This document shows positions 24,641-31,221 of a DNA stretch of 47,767 nucleotides, piece after piece. Position numbers and translations under genes: made by a program. This DNA comes from a virus, in the IMG/VR virus record IMGVR_UViG_3300030061_000503, positions 1 through 47,767 of that record; one strand, written 5' to 3'. The notes below the pieces were generated by a model. It saw only the letters and a program-made list of their open reading frames with translations. It had not been told where the DNA came from and searched no databases. Numbering within the stretch: position 1 is the first letter of the stretch; every line of letters starts with the position of its first letter.

Positions 24641-24690
24641 TGATTACGCATCATGCTAGGTGATGTAGTAATCACTAGTATTATTAATAT
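24641..24690 (+). promoter_or_regulatory. Promoter inside a TGATTAC/GTAATCA stem
   Basis: GCATCATGCTAGGTGAT is flanked by TGATTAC (24641-24647) and GTAATCA (24668-24674), which can form a 7-bp stem. TATTAATAT follows as -10. AAGGAGAA precedes ATG 24721. Confidence 0.55.
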
Positions 24691-24720
24691 ACGCTAAATA
24701 AATATAAGGAGAACCAGCGT

Positions 24721-24924
24721 ATGATGTTACTAAACTATACAAGTAAGAAACAGCTCAAAGAAGCAGTCGGTCAACGACTCAGTTACACAGAGACATCTTT
24801 CTTTGGTGATGAGTACAAATCTACAGGTAGTTTTATCGGTGCCCATCGTCCACACTTACAGGGTGGTCGCGAGTGGTTTGCCAAAGTTACTATGCAAGAC
24901 GATATAATCGTCAAGGTGGTGTAG
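24721..24924 (+). CDS. Small conserved phage protein (LNYTSKKQLKE family)
   Basis: 67 residues. LNYTSKKQLKEAVGQRLSYTETS, FGDEYKS and REWFAKVTM-DDIIVKV match a small family I recall from many unrelated phages (function unknown). ATG ATG start with AAGGAG upstream; stop overlaps the next GTG. Confidence 0.65.
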   Translation: MMLLNYTSKKQLKEAVGQRLSYTETSFFGDEYKSTGSFIGAHRPHLQGGREWFAKVTMQDDIIVKVV

Positions 24925-25094
24925 TGAAGAAATCACTATTCTATAAATATTTTAAAATACCTTGCGGCAGGCACGGTGGTGAGTACAGCCATTACTGTGC
25001 TGCCAAAAGTCGAGGTTGCCAACTATTCAAACGAAGGGGGAATCATGGCAGAGTCAAACGAAGCAACAATAACGGTCAGCACGTTTTTCAGTGA
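24924..25094 (+). CDS. Possible small Cys/His-rich protein
   Basis: 56 residues from GTG 24924, which overlaps the previous stop by one base and has AAGGTGG four bases upstream. PCGRHGGEYSHYC and a further Cys could bind metal. It overlaps the next gene by 50 bases, which is large, so only its first 40 residues look convincing. Confidence 0.35.
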   Translation: MKKSLFYKYFKIPCGRHGGEYSHYCAAKSRGCQLFKRRGNHGRVKRSNNNGQHVFQ

Positions 25095-25305
25095 TGAAGT
25101 ACAGGTTACTCGTAAAGAGTTTACAGATAGGTGGGTGCGTTCTGTCAAAGATATCGGGTTTTATAGAATTATGGCGCACGGTTACGGAACAGATATGTAC
25201 GACGCAGACAAGAAAAAACTAGAAGACTTTGAAATATGGGTCGAGGATATGGCTGGTCGTGAGTTCGATCATTTACTAACTAACAGACAGGAGAATCAAT
25301 CATGA
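25045..25305 (+). CDS. Hypothetical phage protein
   Basis: 86 residues from ATG 25045, which has AAGGGGG upstream; a longer in-frame start at 24976 lacks one. The C-terminal half is acidic/aromatic (FYRIMAHGYGTDMYDADKKK, EIWVEDMAGREFDHL). No family recognised. ATGA overlap with the next gene. Confidence 0.55.
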   Translation: MAESNEATITVSTFFSDEVQVTRKEFTDRWVRSVKDIGFYRIMAHGYGTDMYDADKKKLEDFEIWVEDMAGREFDHLLTNRQENQS

Positions 25306-25619
25306 CAGGTATATACCGTCACCCATTACATTCACGAAAAGAAGAGCATAAACTACTGCGTGATAAATTAGAACAACACTTGACCGATTTAGACGAGGGT
25401 GAAGTATTTGAAGCAGGTAAAACCAAAGTCATCTATGTGCGTGATTTAGGTTATTTTGTTTTTAAAGAGCACGAAAAATCTAAAAACAATGGGTATTTTA
25501 AAAGCATAAGCGACATCCCAGAGTTCGGTTATTACTGGATTAGAACATACCCTCATGAAGCATTGAGCCTTATTCCTTTAAAACATTTAAAACAAGCAGC
25601 AGAATATTACGAGATTTAA
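25302..25619 (+). CDS. Hypothetical phage protein
   Basis: 105 residues. A charged N-terminal helix (KEEHKLLRDKLEQHLTDL), then a small beta-rich domain (VFEAGKTKVIYVRDLGYFVF, YYWIRTYPHE). No family recognised. Co-translated with the previous gene. Confidence 0.55.
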   Translation: MTGIYRHPLHSRKEEHKLLRDKLEQHLTDLDEGEVFEAGKTKVIYVRDLGYFVFKEHEKSKNNGYFKSISDIPEFGYYWIRTYPHEALSLIPLKHLKQAAEYYEI

Positions 25620-25621
25620 CA

Positions 25622-25660
25622 ATATGCTAGGTAATGAAATTAATGTATTTTATTATATAT
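25622..25660 (+). promoter_or_regulatory. Promoter copy (degenerate)
   Basis: AATATGCTAGGTAATG then, after about 20 bases, TTTATTATATATAGG. The left half of the palindrome is degenerate; CAGGAG precedes ATG 25694. Confidence 0.4.
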
Positions 25661-25693
25661 AGGTAATATAAACTAACTAACAGGAGAAAAAAC

Positions 25694-25864
25694 ATGGTTG
25701 TTAAGAAAAAACAATTATTGATTAACTGCTCTCACGATGCTAAACTAATTGCCAATTTTAATAAAGTAAGATTAGATCTTGAAGCAGAAACAGGACTGAA
25801 AATGTCCACCGCGAATGTATTACGATATCTAGTACATAGTCACTTAACTAAAAAGGGGAAATAA
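25694..25864 (+). CDS. 56-residue ribbon-helix-helix-like protein
   Basis: ATG 25694 has AGGAGAA upstream. Residues 1-12 (MVVKKKQLLINC) could form the DNA-binding strand, 16-34 a first helix, and 38-52 (MSTANVLRYLVHSHL) a second, as in CopG/Arc-type regulators. Assignment is by shape only. It ends three bases before the next start. Confidence 0.5.
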   Translation: MVVKKKQLLINCSHDAKLIANFNKVRLDLEAETGLKMSTANVLRYLVHSHLTKKGK

Positions 25865-25866
25865 CA

Positions 25867-26103
25867 GTGTTTACAGTACCAGAGTTAGAAAAAGTATTTT
25901 TGAATGAAGACCAATACACCGTAGAAAATGTAGCTGGTGGAATCGATCACGCGATTGTAGAACTTATGAGTCATGAAGAAGGTTTCGATGTCAAAGTATG
26001 GCAGAGGGAGAGCGATTATCACTACTACACAATCACTAGCTTTAACCAAAATGGTGATGGTCACTGGGTTAGTTGGAACTCAATTATGAGGTATGAAAAA
26101 TAA
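25867..26103 (+). CDS. Small acidic hypothetical protein
   Basis: 78 residues from GTG 25867, with AAGGGGAA upstream. Aromatic-rich C-terminal half (YHYYTITSFNQNGDGHWVSW). No family recognised. Confidence 0.5.
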   Translation: MFTVPELEKVFLNEDQYTVENVAGGIDHAIVELMSHEEGFDVKVWQRESDYHYYTITSFNQNGDGHWVSWNSIMRYEK

Positions 26104-26129
26104 TTTTAAATAAAAAGAGGAAAACATAA

Positions 26130-26351
26130 ATGGACGAAGCAATAATATTAACAGGTAAGCAAGTACCTTTAGCTAGATTACTGGCTATGAAAGCAGCATT
26201 GAAGATGGAAATCATAGGGCTAACTAGAAGTAGAGGTCAGTCTATGTATTCATTAATTAAACAAGAACTAGGTTTAAAAGGCAATAAGCAAAATGTATTG
26301 TCTCAACTAGAAGACTACATAGGCGAGGAGATGATAAATGGGCACTCGTAG
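26130..26351 (+). CDS. Small conserved phage protein (LARLLAMKAALKMEI family)
   Basis: 73 residues. LARLLAMKAALKMEIIGLTR, GQSMYSLIKQELGLKGNKQ and a C-terminal helix match a short family seen in very many phages, function unknown to me. Its end overlaps the next gene by 14 bases. Confidence 0.65.
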   Translation: MDEAIILTGKQVPLARLLAMKAALKMEIIGLTRSRGQSMYSLIKQELGLKGNKQNVLSQLEDYIGEEMINGHS

Positions 26352-26916
26352 TTATATAGGGTACAGCTCGTGGGACGAGGACGGTATTACCGCATCTTAT
26401 TGTCATTATGATGGCTACTTACAATACAATGGTCTTATGTTGTATGGTTTTTATTCTGACATAATAAAAGTTAGAAGACTCGTAGGTACGGGGTACATCT
26501 CTAGTTTAGAACTCACCACAGCAGAGTCAAACACTAAACAACAAGAACCAGAGAAATACGAGGATTTGAACAGTTTTATGAAGGCTCTCAGCCCTCTGCA
26601 CATCGAGTATGTTTACTTGTTTATTGATAAACCGCAGATCGACGCTAAAGGTTGGTTCGTGGCTCGTAGTGACCAGCAGAATAATGGCTTCTTTAGGTTT
26701 GGTGATGAGGAGGCTTTCTTTCATACCTGTTTTAAACCTCTAGGTCATGCGCTGAAGAATATTGAACTGCCTGACTGGTATGACAGCTGGCGATTACCGA
26801 AGAACTGGGTCGAAGACAGTAAAGAAAATGTACCTATGAGCGCGAACGGTGAGTATAGTGTACTTACCTCGCAGACTCAGTGGCATGTGCCTACGGTCAT
26901 TAGCGATCATGCTTAG
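26338..26916 (+). CDS. Conserved phage protein (MGTRSYIGY family)
   Basis: 192 residues. MGTRSYIGY, ITASYCHYDGYLQYNG (18-33), LMLYGFYSD-KVRRLVGTGYISSL and a C-terminal WYDSWRLP block match a widespread phage family with unknown function. The last codons contain a copy of the promoter/hairpin element, so the sequence is constrained both as code and as signal. Confidence 0.7.
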   Translation: MGTRSYIGYSSWDEDGITASYCHYDGYLQYNGLMLYGFYSDIIKVRRLVGTGYISSLELTTAESNTKQQEPEKYEDLNSFMKALSPLHIEYVYLFIDKPQIDAKGWFVARSDQQNNGFFRFGDEEAFFHTCFKPLGHALKNIELPDWYDSWRLPKNWVEDSKENVPMSANGEYSVLTSQTQWHVPTVISDHA

Positions 26917-26940
26917 TGATGACTATACTCTATATTATTA
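26896..26940 (+). promoter_or_regulatory. Promoter with flanking GTCAT/ATGAC arms
   Basis: GATCATGCTTAGTGATGAC is flanked by GTCAT (26896-26900) and ATGAC (26919-26923); a TATATTATTATTTATA box follows. It overlaps the 3' end of the preceding gene. AAGGAG follows at 26970-26975. Confidence 0.5.
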
Positions 26941-26982
26941 TTTATACGCTTTTTAAATAACTAACTATTAAGGAGAACTGTC

Positions 26983-27414
26983 ATCAAAAAAGCAATCATA
27001 AAAAACGGTTGGGAAATACTCCCTACAACAGAAACGCAGTCAGGTCTTTTCATGCAGGAAAACTGGATGTACAACGAAGGTCAGGCTAAACTAGAACAAG
27101 ATATCCTTCTCGATATGCTTAAACTATTCATCACTAATAAGGCTGAAGAGTACGGGTACTTTTTCAGTGAGATTCATGAGCATAAACGTCCAGAAGATAT
27201 ACCTACTCAGTGGTCAACTGTATACTACTCACCTGTGCATCACTATTACGACTCTGGTGAATATAATATTATAGAAACTGCCTCAACTAAGGATTATGTT
27301 TACTATAGTATTTCGTTGCATGGTAGTAGTTTTGCCTCCGCTCTTACCGAGTATGTGAGGTTAGCTACTCCTAACGGTCGTGCTAAACTCAATGATGCGT
27401 ATTTAGGTAAGTGA
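26983..27414 (+). CDS. Hypothetical phage protein, apparent AUC start
   Basis: 143 residues if it starts at ATC 26983, placed seven bases after a strong AAGGAG; the first ATG is at 27052 and has only a weak site. No ATG, GTG or TTG lies in frame between the upstream stop (26962-26964) and 27052. The N-terminal text (KKAIIKNGWEILP) reads like real protein. Rest: acidic, aromatic, no recognised domain. A sequencing error at the start codon is an alternative. It ends in a GTGA overlap with the next gene. Confidence 0.55.
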   Translation: MKKAIIKNGWEILPTTETQSGLFMQENWMYNEGQAKLEQDILLDMLKLFITNKAEEYGYFFSEIHEHKRPEDIPTQWSTVYYSPVHHYYDSGEYNIIETASTKDYVYYSISLHGSSFASALTEYVRLATPNGRAKLNDAYLGK

Positions 27415-27593
27415 AGAGTAACGTAACCTGCACGAGCTGTCATAGGCTCGTGCAGGAAAAACGTGCTGCTTTAGGCTATACCACCTGCCTCTCTTGCGGT
27501 AGTGCTAAACGTGTATTCACCGTGGCACCTGCTTATAATAAGGGAGCGTACCAACTCATTGGTATCAATAATATAAAAGACATCGGCAGGTAA
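27411..27593 (+). CDS. Small zinc-ribbon protein
   Basis: 60 residues from GTG 27411. CTSC (7-10) and CLSC (26-29) form a Cys4 ribbon; QEKRAALGYTTCLSCG and FTVAP-YNKGAYQLI match a phage zinc-ribbon family common beside early genes. Its first codons contain a perfect 11-bp hairpin (27427-27456). Confidence 0.7.
   Translation: MKSNVTCTSCHRLVQEKRAALGYTTCLSCGSAKRVFTVAPAYNKGAYQLIGINNIKDIGR
27427..27456 (+). repeat. Perfect 11-bp GC-rich hairpin inside coding sequence
   Basis: CCTGCACGAGC (27427-27437) pairs with GCTCGTGCAGG (27446-27456) over an 8-base loop, followed by five A. It lies six codons into the zinc-ribbon gene, where it should slow translation or transcription. Confidence 0.7.
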
Positions 27594-27810
27594 GTCAACC
27601 TAGTCGAGCGTGTTTTTACTACCCCTAACCCTAGTATTACCCTATAAAGATGAATTACTGGAGCGTAAATAAAAGCCGATCCACCGCGGTCAACCCTAGT
27701 AAAACCGCCTATATATAAGGGTATATGTGATTAGTGATCGTCCTAGTTAGGGAATAAGTTCTTAGTTATTATATATTTATAAGTTAATTAACTAACAGGA
27801 GGAATAACTT

Positions 27811-28116
27811 ATGGCAGTAAAATATACTATGAAAGACTATGAATATTTAATCGGTGAAGGCGGTGATATTCATGTATATAACGGTACTTCGTTGCCACGT
27901 ATGTCTTGGAAAAAACTAACTAAGTCAGCAGCGAAAAGTGAGTTTAAGAAATACTTACCGCCCGTTGATGAGTTATGGCTAGAATATACTGAAGAAGCTA
28001 AAGCGGTATATGAAGGTATACGGGATGAGTACGTAGAAAAAGTAGGAGATATCGGGATGCTTTATTACCGCTTTGAATTTAGTGACCGTAGAAAAATATT
28101 TAGGGTGACTCCATGA
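27811..28116 (+). CDS. Hypothetical phage protein
   Basis: 101 residues; CAGGAGG precedes ATG 27811. MKDYEYLIGEGGDIHVYNG, then a helical basic/acidic part. No family recognised. ATGA overlap with the next gene. The 217 bases before it hold a weak promoter-like copy (27727-27780, GTGATTAGTGAT, TATTATATATTTATAAG) and nothing else clear. Confidence 0.55.
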   Translation: MAVKYTMKDYEYLIGEGGDIHVYNGTSLPRMSWKKLTKSAAKSEFKKYLPPVDELWLEYTEEAKAVYEGIRDEYVEKVGDIGMLYYRFEFSDRRKIFRVTP

Positions 28117-28502
28117 GTAAAATATATGAGTTTACGCTACATCCTAGCGGTTATGATCCAAAGTCGCCTCGCTTTTATCGTATAGGAGCAGGCACTTTGA
28201 ATGATGGCATAGCTATAATAAAAGATATGGAGAAGCAGTTCGTTGCGTGGTGTGACGGTCAGGAGATAGCTGGTTCTCCTCCCTCGATGTCGCTAGAGCA
28301 AAATATGAAGCAAATGTTTAAACTCCGTATACCTGCAGATCCTACACCTATATGGCTGTGGGAAGGTGCTGACCTGTACGCTACAGGTGGTCCATTCGGT
28401 GAGTACTGGAAACAACACATCACCAATGACTTTGAATGTGACGCGCCTAGTCTCGAAAAGTATTACTTCACTTACCCATATAAATGGGAGAAAGATACAT
28501 GA
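28113..28502 (+). CDS. Hypothetical phage protein
   Basis: 129 residues. Beta-rich start (KIYEFTLHPSGYDP), then a helix with DGIAIIKDMEKQFVAWCDG, then PADPTPIWLWEG. The order strand, helix with ...KDMEKQ..AW, then TPIW resembles the protein at 29679 (VVRDIETQHEEW, YIPIYTLE), so the two may be paralogues; weak evidence. ATGA overlap with the next gene. Confidence 0.55.
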   Translation: MSKIYEFTLHPSGYDPKSPRFYRIGAGTLNDGIAIIKDMEKQFVAWCDGQEIAGSPPSMSLEQNMKQMFKLRIPADPTPIWLWEGADLYATGGPFGEYWKQHITNDFECDAPSLEKYYFTYPYKWEKDT

Positions 28503-28675
28503 GTAAACCTAAACTTAAAGAATATAAATTAACCAGAACAACTCACACAGTAGAAGACTGTTTCGTGATGGCTACAGACTGGGAAGAAGCTGAAGAGAAA
28601 GGATATCTTGAAGAACAAAAGTGGAACTTTTTAGAGGACCAAGCAGATATAGAGGCAGAAGAAATGGATATGTGA
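28499..28675 (+). CDS. Small acidic hypothetical protein
   Basis: 58 residues from ATG 28499 (ATGA overlap, GGGAGAAAG upstream). EYKLTRTTHTVEDCFVMATDWEEAEEKG suggests a strand-then-helix fold of a type often seen in phage accessory proteins. No function. Confidence 0.55.
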   Translation: MSKPKLKEYKLTRTTHTVEDCFVMATDWEEAEEKGYLEEQKWNFLEDQADIEAEEMDM

Positions 28676-28720
28676 TTAGTGATTTGTGCTAGGTGATCTA
28701 GTATTCATTAGTTATTATTT
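28673..28720 (+). promoter_or_regulatory. Promoter with 10-bp flanking stem
   Basis: TGCTAGGTGATC (28687-28698) lies between arms 28673-28682 and 28705-28714, which can form a 10-bp stem with G-U pairs. A GTTATTATTTATTTA box follows; AAAGGGGAA precedes GTG 28752. Confidence 0.5.
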
Positions 28721-28751
28721 ATTTACGTTAATTAAATAAAGGGGAATAAAA

Positions 28752-28928
28752 GTGAAGCAGTTATATAAGATAATACGGTTTAAAGCATCTCAAAAAGCTA
28801 AGAACAGAGTTATTAAAAGAAACCTGACCTTATTTGAAGCACAAAAACATTGCAACGACCCAAAGAGTCGCGAGCAAGGAAAGTGGTTCGATGGCTATAC
28901 TAAACAAACAATGCCAAAAACTAGTTAG
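28752..28928 (+). CDS. 58-residue conserved phage protein (YKIIRF...WFDGY family)
   Basis: GTG start with AAAGGGGAA upstream. YKIIRFKA, VIKRNLTLFEAQKHCNDPKS and KWFDGY match a short family present in many phages (usually Y-x-V-IRF, I-KRGLTLEEAQ-HC, WFDGYE). Function unknown. It is below common length cut-offs and easily missed. It ends in a TAGTTAGTTAG run with stops in all frames. Confidence 0.7.
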   Translation: MKQLYKIIRFKASQKAKNRVIKRNLTLFEAQKHCNDPKSREQGKWFDGYTKQTMPKTS

Positions 28929-28939
28929 TTAGTTAGTAA

Positions 28940-28995
28940 TGATGCCCCTTTCATTTAGCACTATGCTAGGTGATCGGGGTTTTCGTTTATATAAT
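28940..28995 (+). promoter_or_regulatory. Promoter in CCCC/GGGG stem
   Basis: TTAGCACTATGCTAGGTGATC (from 28951) is enclosed by CCCC (28941-28944) and GGGG (28972-28975); 19 bases after GCT comes TTATATAAT with a perfect TATAAT (28986-28991). GGGG is followed by TTTTCGTTT, so on RNA it may also terminate the upstream transcript. Confidence 0.6.
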
Positions 28996-29028
28996 TATAA
29001 AGTAAGTTAAATAATAAAGGAGAATGTA

Positions 29029-29583
29029 GTGAACAATCTACAAATATATGTGGACCATGTTCAGCCAGTAGTCAAGACTATTAATAAACACCACAATGAG
29101 TTTTATACTCTTTGGTATTATAACCTTAGTCCTGAAGATTTGTTTACTGAAGACTGCTTAGTAGAATTCATGACTCAAGATACAGGTCTGCCTGAACACT
29201 TTAGTGGTAATATGCCTATGGTCTATGCTCAGTGGGGTGAAGAGACTGGTGCTAGTATGGTGTTAGAATTATCACCAGAGAATCGTAAGTTACTCAGTCC
29301 AGAAGTTACTAAGGTGCTGTCGGGTGAGTATCATCGTGAAGCTAGTCAAGTAGGTGAGGACTGGGAGAAGTCTGCTGATGAAACTGTATATGTGCTTATG
29401 GATCACCAGTACTATTCAACCTGTGCTGGTTTTGAACCTGCCGATGATTATAGTTACATCAGTAGTGATACTGTTGAACATGCTCTAGATTTCCTGTCTA
29501 ATCGTCTAGGTATTAACTACCTGAACATTGATGAGGCACGAACCGATCTTGAGTGGAAATTACAACCATCTAGAATAGTTTAG
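29029..29583 (+). CDS. Acidic hypothetical phage protein
   Basis: 184 residues from GTG 29029 with AAGGAG upstream. Very acidic, rich in Tyr/Trp, no cysteine motif or signal. No family recognised. Acidity and isolated promoter suggest a host-inhibition or DNA-mimic type role only as speculation. Confidence 0.55.
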   Translation: MNNLQIYVDHVQPVVKTINKHHNEFYTLWYYNLSPEDLFTEDCLVEFMTQDTGLPEHFSGNMPMVYAQWGEETGASMVLELSPENRKLLSPEVTKVLSGEYHREASQVGEDWEKSADETVYVLMDHQYYSTCAGFEPADDYSYISSDTVEHALDFLSNRLGINYLNIDEARTDLEWKLQPSRIV

Positions 29584-29591
29584 TTAGTGGT

Positions 29592-29645
29592 GGGGGCTTC
29601 ATTTAGCATTATGCTAGGTGATCACCCCCTTCTTTACTATAGTTA
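29592..29645 (+). promoter_or_regulatory. Promoter in GGGGG/CCCCC stem
   Basis: Perfect palindrome TAGCATTATGCTA (29604-29616) between GGGGG (29592-29596) and CCCCC (29625-29629); 19 bases after GCT follows TACTATAGTTATAAAG. Nearly identical to the copy at 28940 except that the arms are swapped (C/G becomes G/C) with pairing kept. Confidence 0.65.
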
Positions 29646-29678
29646 TAAAGTAAGTTAATTAAATAAAGGGGAATACGT

Positions 29679-30047
29679 ATGACAACATACATGATAGGTT
29701 TACAGTTAGTACCAGCTCAATTTAGAAGCGACCGACGTCGTGACCTTATGAAGAAGGCTGACTTTAAACTAAAAGACCATTACATCGTAGCGTTTAACAA
29801 AACTCTCAACGAAGCTGTTAAGGTAGTGCGTGATATAGAGACTCAACATGAAGAGTGGAAAAATGATGAGGACGGTATATTAGCCGAGGACGAAAACTTT
29901 TACTTACCCGAGGTGAGTGAACTAAATTATATACCTATATATACTCTTGAAGTATATACACCTGTGGCAGTTTCCGTTAGAATGAGTGACTACCCTGACT
30001 ATGTGTGGGAGTCTGGACCAGATGGATATTGGCGAAAAAATAATTAG
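29679..30047 (+). CDS. Hypothetical phage protein
   Basis: 122 residues; AAAGGGGAA precedes ATG 29679. Basic start (FRSDRRRDLMKKADFKLKDHY), a helix EAVKVVRDIETQHEEW, then an acidic stretch and YIPIYTLEVYTPVAV. Possible paralogue of the 28113 protein. It ends in ATTAGTTAGTTAG. Confidence 0.55.
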   Translation: MTTYMIGLQLVPAQFRSDRRRDLMKKADFKLKDHYIVAFNKTLNEAVKVVRDIETQHEEWKNDEDGILAEDENFYLPEVSELNYIPIYTLEVYTPVAVSVRMSDYPDYVWESGPDGYWRKNN

Positions 30048-30760
30048 TTAGTTAGTCGGTAGGGATCCTCCACATTCCCTTTTTAAACAAGTTTGGTGCA
30101 CTTGCCCGACGAAGAAGCACCCCTTTCTATATTACCTCTCACGAATTCTACTTAATAATTTTACACAAATCTTTGCGTTTAGCCAATAAGCCAATAGCCT
30201 TCTCTCTGTATCCATCGCAGCTTGTCCTTTTTTAAGGGCTATTGGCTATCGTATTGGCGACCTATTGGCTTGGAACAGGTAATACGACCATTGTCCATGG
30301 TCCATGGTAACTTGATGGTAAGAATGGCATAGGTGTGATAAAGCATGTGAAAGATCTTTAGACAGTGGTTTGTGGACTGTGGGAGATTATATATAGAAAC
30401 TAGGATCGAACGGACACTGATCTACGGACAGAAATCCTACAGAAATGTACCATGGACCACGAAACATGGACTTTTAGCCAATAGGGTAATAGGTTATGAT
30501 CAGATCTGAATGTCCTCTGTAAACTAATTGGGTAAATAATGATCAGATCGGATCTGAAGATGCCACGGTCCATGGTCCATGTGCTCGCATGCGATAGATC
30601 ACACTGTGATCGCACTGTGATCTGAACTGTTTATTCATAAATTAATTAATGATCTTGCTTTACTTCTTATATACTTTACTTTACTATATAAGGGTAGGTT
30701 ATAGTTATAAGGGTACTATAACTTCAACTAACTAACTAACCCTTTATATAGGTGATTAAG
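30048..30760. other. Repeat-rich non-coding region before the late module
   Basis: About 710 bases with no convincing gene. Contents: an inverted repeat GCCAATAGCC / GGCTATTGGC (30189-30246) with further CCAATA/TATTGG copies at 30183, 30252, 30263 and 30478; CCATGGTCCATGG (30295-30307) and related CCATGG sites at 30450 and 30570; TGATCAGATC palindromes (30497-30509, 30540-30557); TCGCATGCGA (30585-30594); GATCACACTGTGATC (30598-30612); and CACTGTGATC twice, 11 bp apart. Density of palindromes and iterons suggests an origin, packaging site or regulatory hub; which of these is not decidable here. Confidence 0.55.
30189..30246. repeat. GCCAATAGCC inverted repeat, 43-nt core spacing
   Basis: GCCAATAGCC (30189-30198) and GGCTATTGGC (30237-30246) are perfect reverse complements. 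The CCAATA and TATTGG cores are 43 bases apart, exactly as at 7496-7550. Adjacent extra cores (30183, 30252, 30263) make this the fuller copy. Confidence 0.65.
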
Positions 30761-30991
30761 ATGGCTAAAAAAGCTACTGATCAAAAAACTAAACCCGTAG
30801 CTACGGGACCGTTCGATCCCGCTGGTATATATACCGCTACTGGGAAAATAGCCCGCGCGCCTCACAACGCGGAACGCCATGAAGAGTTTAATGGCAAAAC
30901 TATTAAAGAAATCCTAAGTATTAAACCTACTAGGATGACCGTCGCAGATATTAAGTACGATCTAAAAACGGGCTTTATAACTATTGAATAA
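30761..30991 (+). CDS. Small ERHEE-domain protein, plus-strand copy
   Basis: 76 residues from ATG 30761 (AGGTG six bases upstream; GTG 30752 also in frame). AGIYTATGKIARAPHNAERHEE then YDLKTGFITIE is nearly the same as the minus-strand protein at 31260 and shares its C-terminal half with the 23384 protein. No known domain. It ends in its own terminator. The conserved His, Arg and Glu could be functional. Confidence 0.65.
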   Translation: MAKKATDQKTKPVATGPFDPAGIYTATGKIARAPHNAERHEEFNGKTIKEILSIKPTRMTVADIKYDLKTGFITIE

Positions 30992-30998
30992 ATAGTTA

Positions 30999-31024
30999 GG
31001 GGGACTACGGTCCCCCATCTTTTT
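30999..31024 (+). terminator. Terminator of the 30761 gene
   Basis: GGGGGAC (30999-31005), TACG loop, GTCCCCC (31010-31016), then ATCTTTTT. A strong 7-bp GC stem with U-run eight bases after the stop codon. Confidence 0.85.
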
Positions 31025-31221
31025 ACCTTTACTAATCGCATCTGAACTGTAAACTCTGATCCTCTGTAAACTATTAATGGGATTTTATTACCGACCATGA
31101 TCTATAGTCACAGTCAAAGTCTAAGTATAGTTCTCTGTAAACTATTTTCGGAATATTATTTCTGATCTGAACTCTGACCTCCGACCCTAAGGGTATTCAG
31201 AGTTCTGAGGTTTTTAAAAAT

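Larger units (their letters stand above)
30515..31144 (+). repeat. Three dispersed CTCTGTAAACTA repeats
   Basis: CTCTGTAAACTA occurs at 30515-30526, 31062-31073 and 31133-31144, each followed by AT-rich text, a TTATT-like stretch and a GATC/TCTGA block, and often preceded by TCTGAA. The three imperfect units of roughly 45 bases flank the 30761 gene on both sides. Confidence 0.55.

Noticed and set aside
24465-24659. 64-residue frame on the plus strand
   Set aside because: It overlaps two better genes (24302 and 24514), has no ribosome site, and its Arg/Ser-rich text looks like an out-of-frame reading of the membrane-protein gene.
24640-29650. Regularly repeated intergenic motif as a possible CRISPR array
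   Set aside because: The repeats are separated by whole genes of 0.3-1 kb rather than short spacers, and each precedes a ribosome site; they are promoters.
30795-30830. tRNA T-arm-like text (CGGGA-CCGTTCGA-TCCCG)
   Set aside because: The loop is 8 bases and no acceptor, D or anticodon arms can be drawn; the bases code for conserved residues of the 30761 protein.
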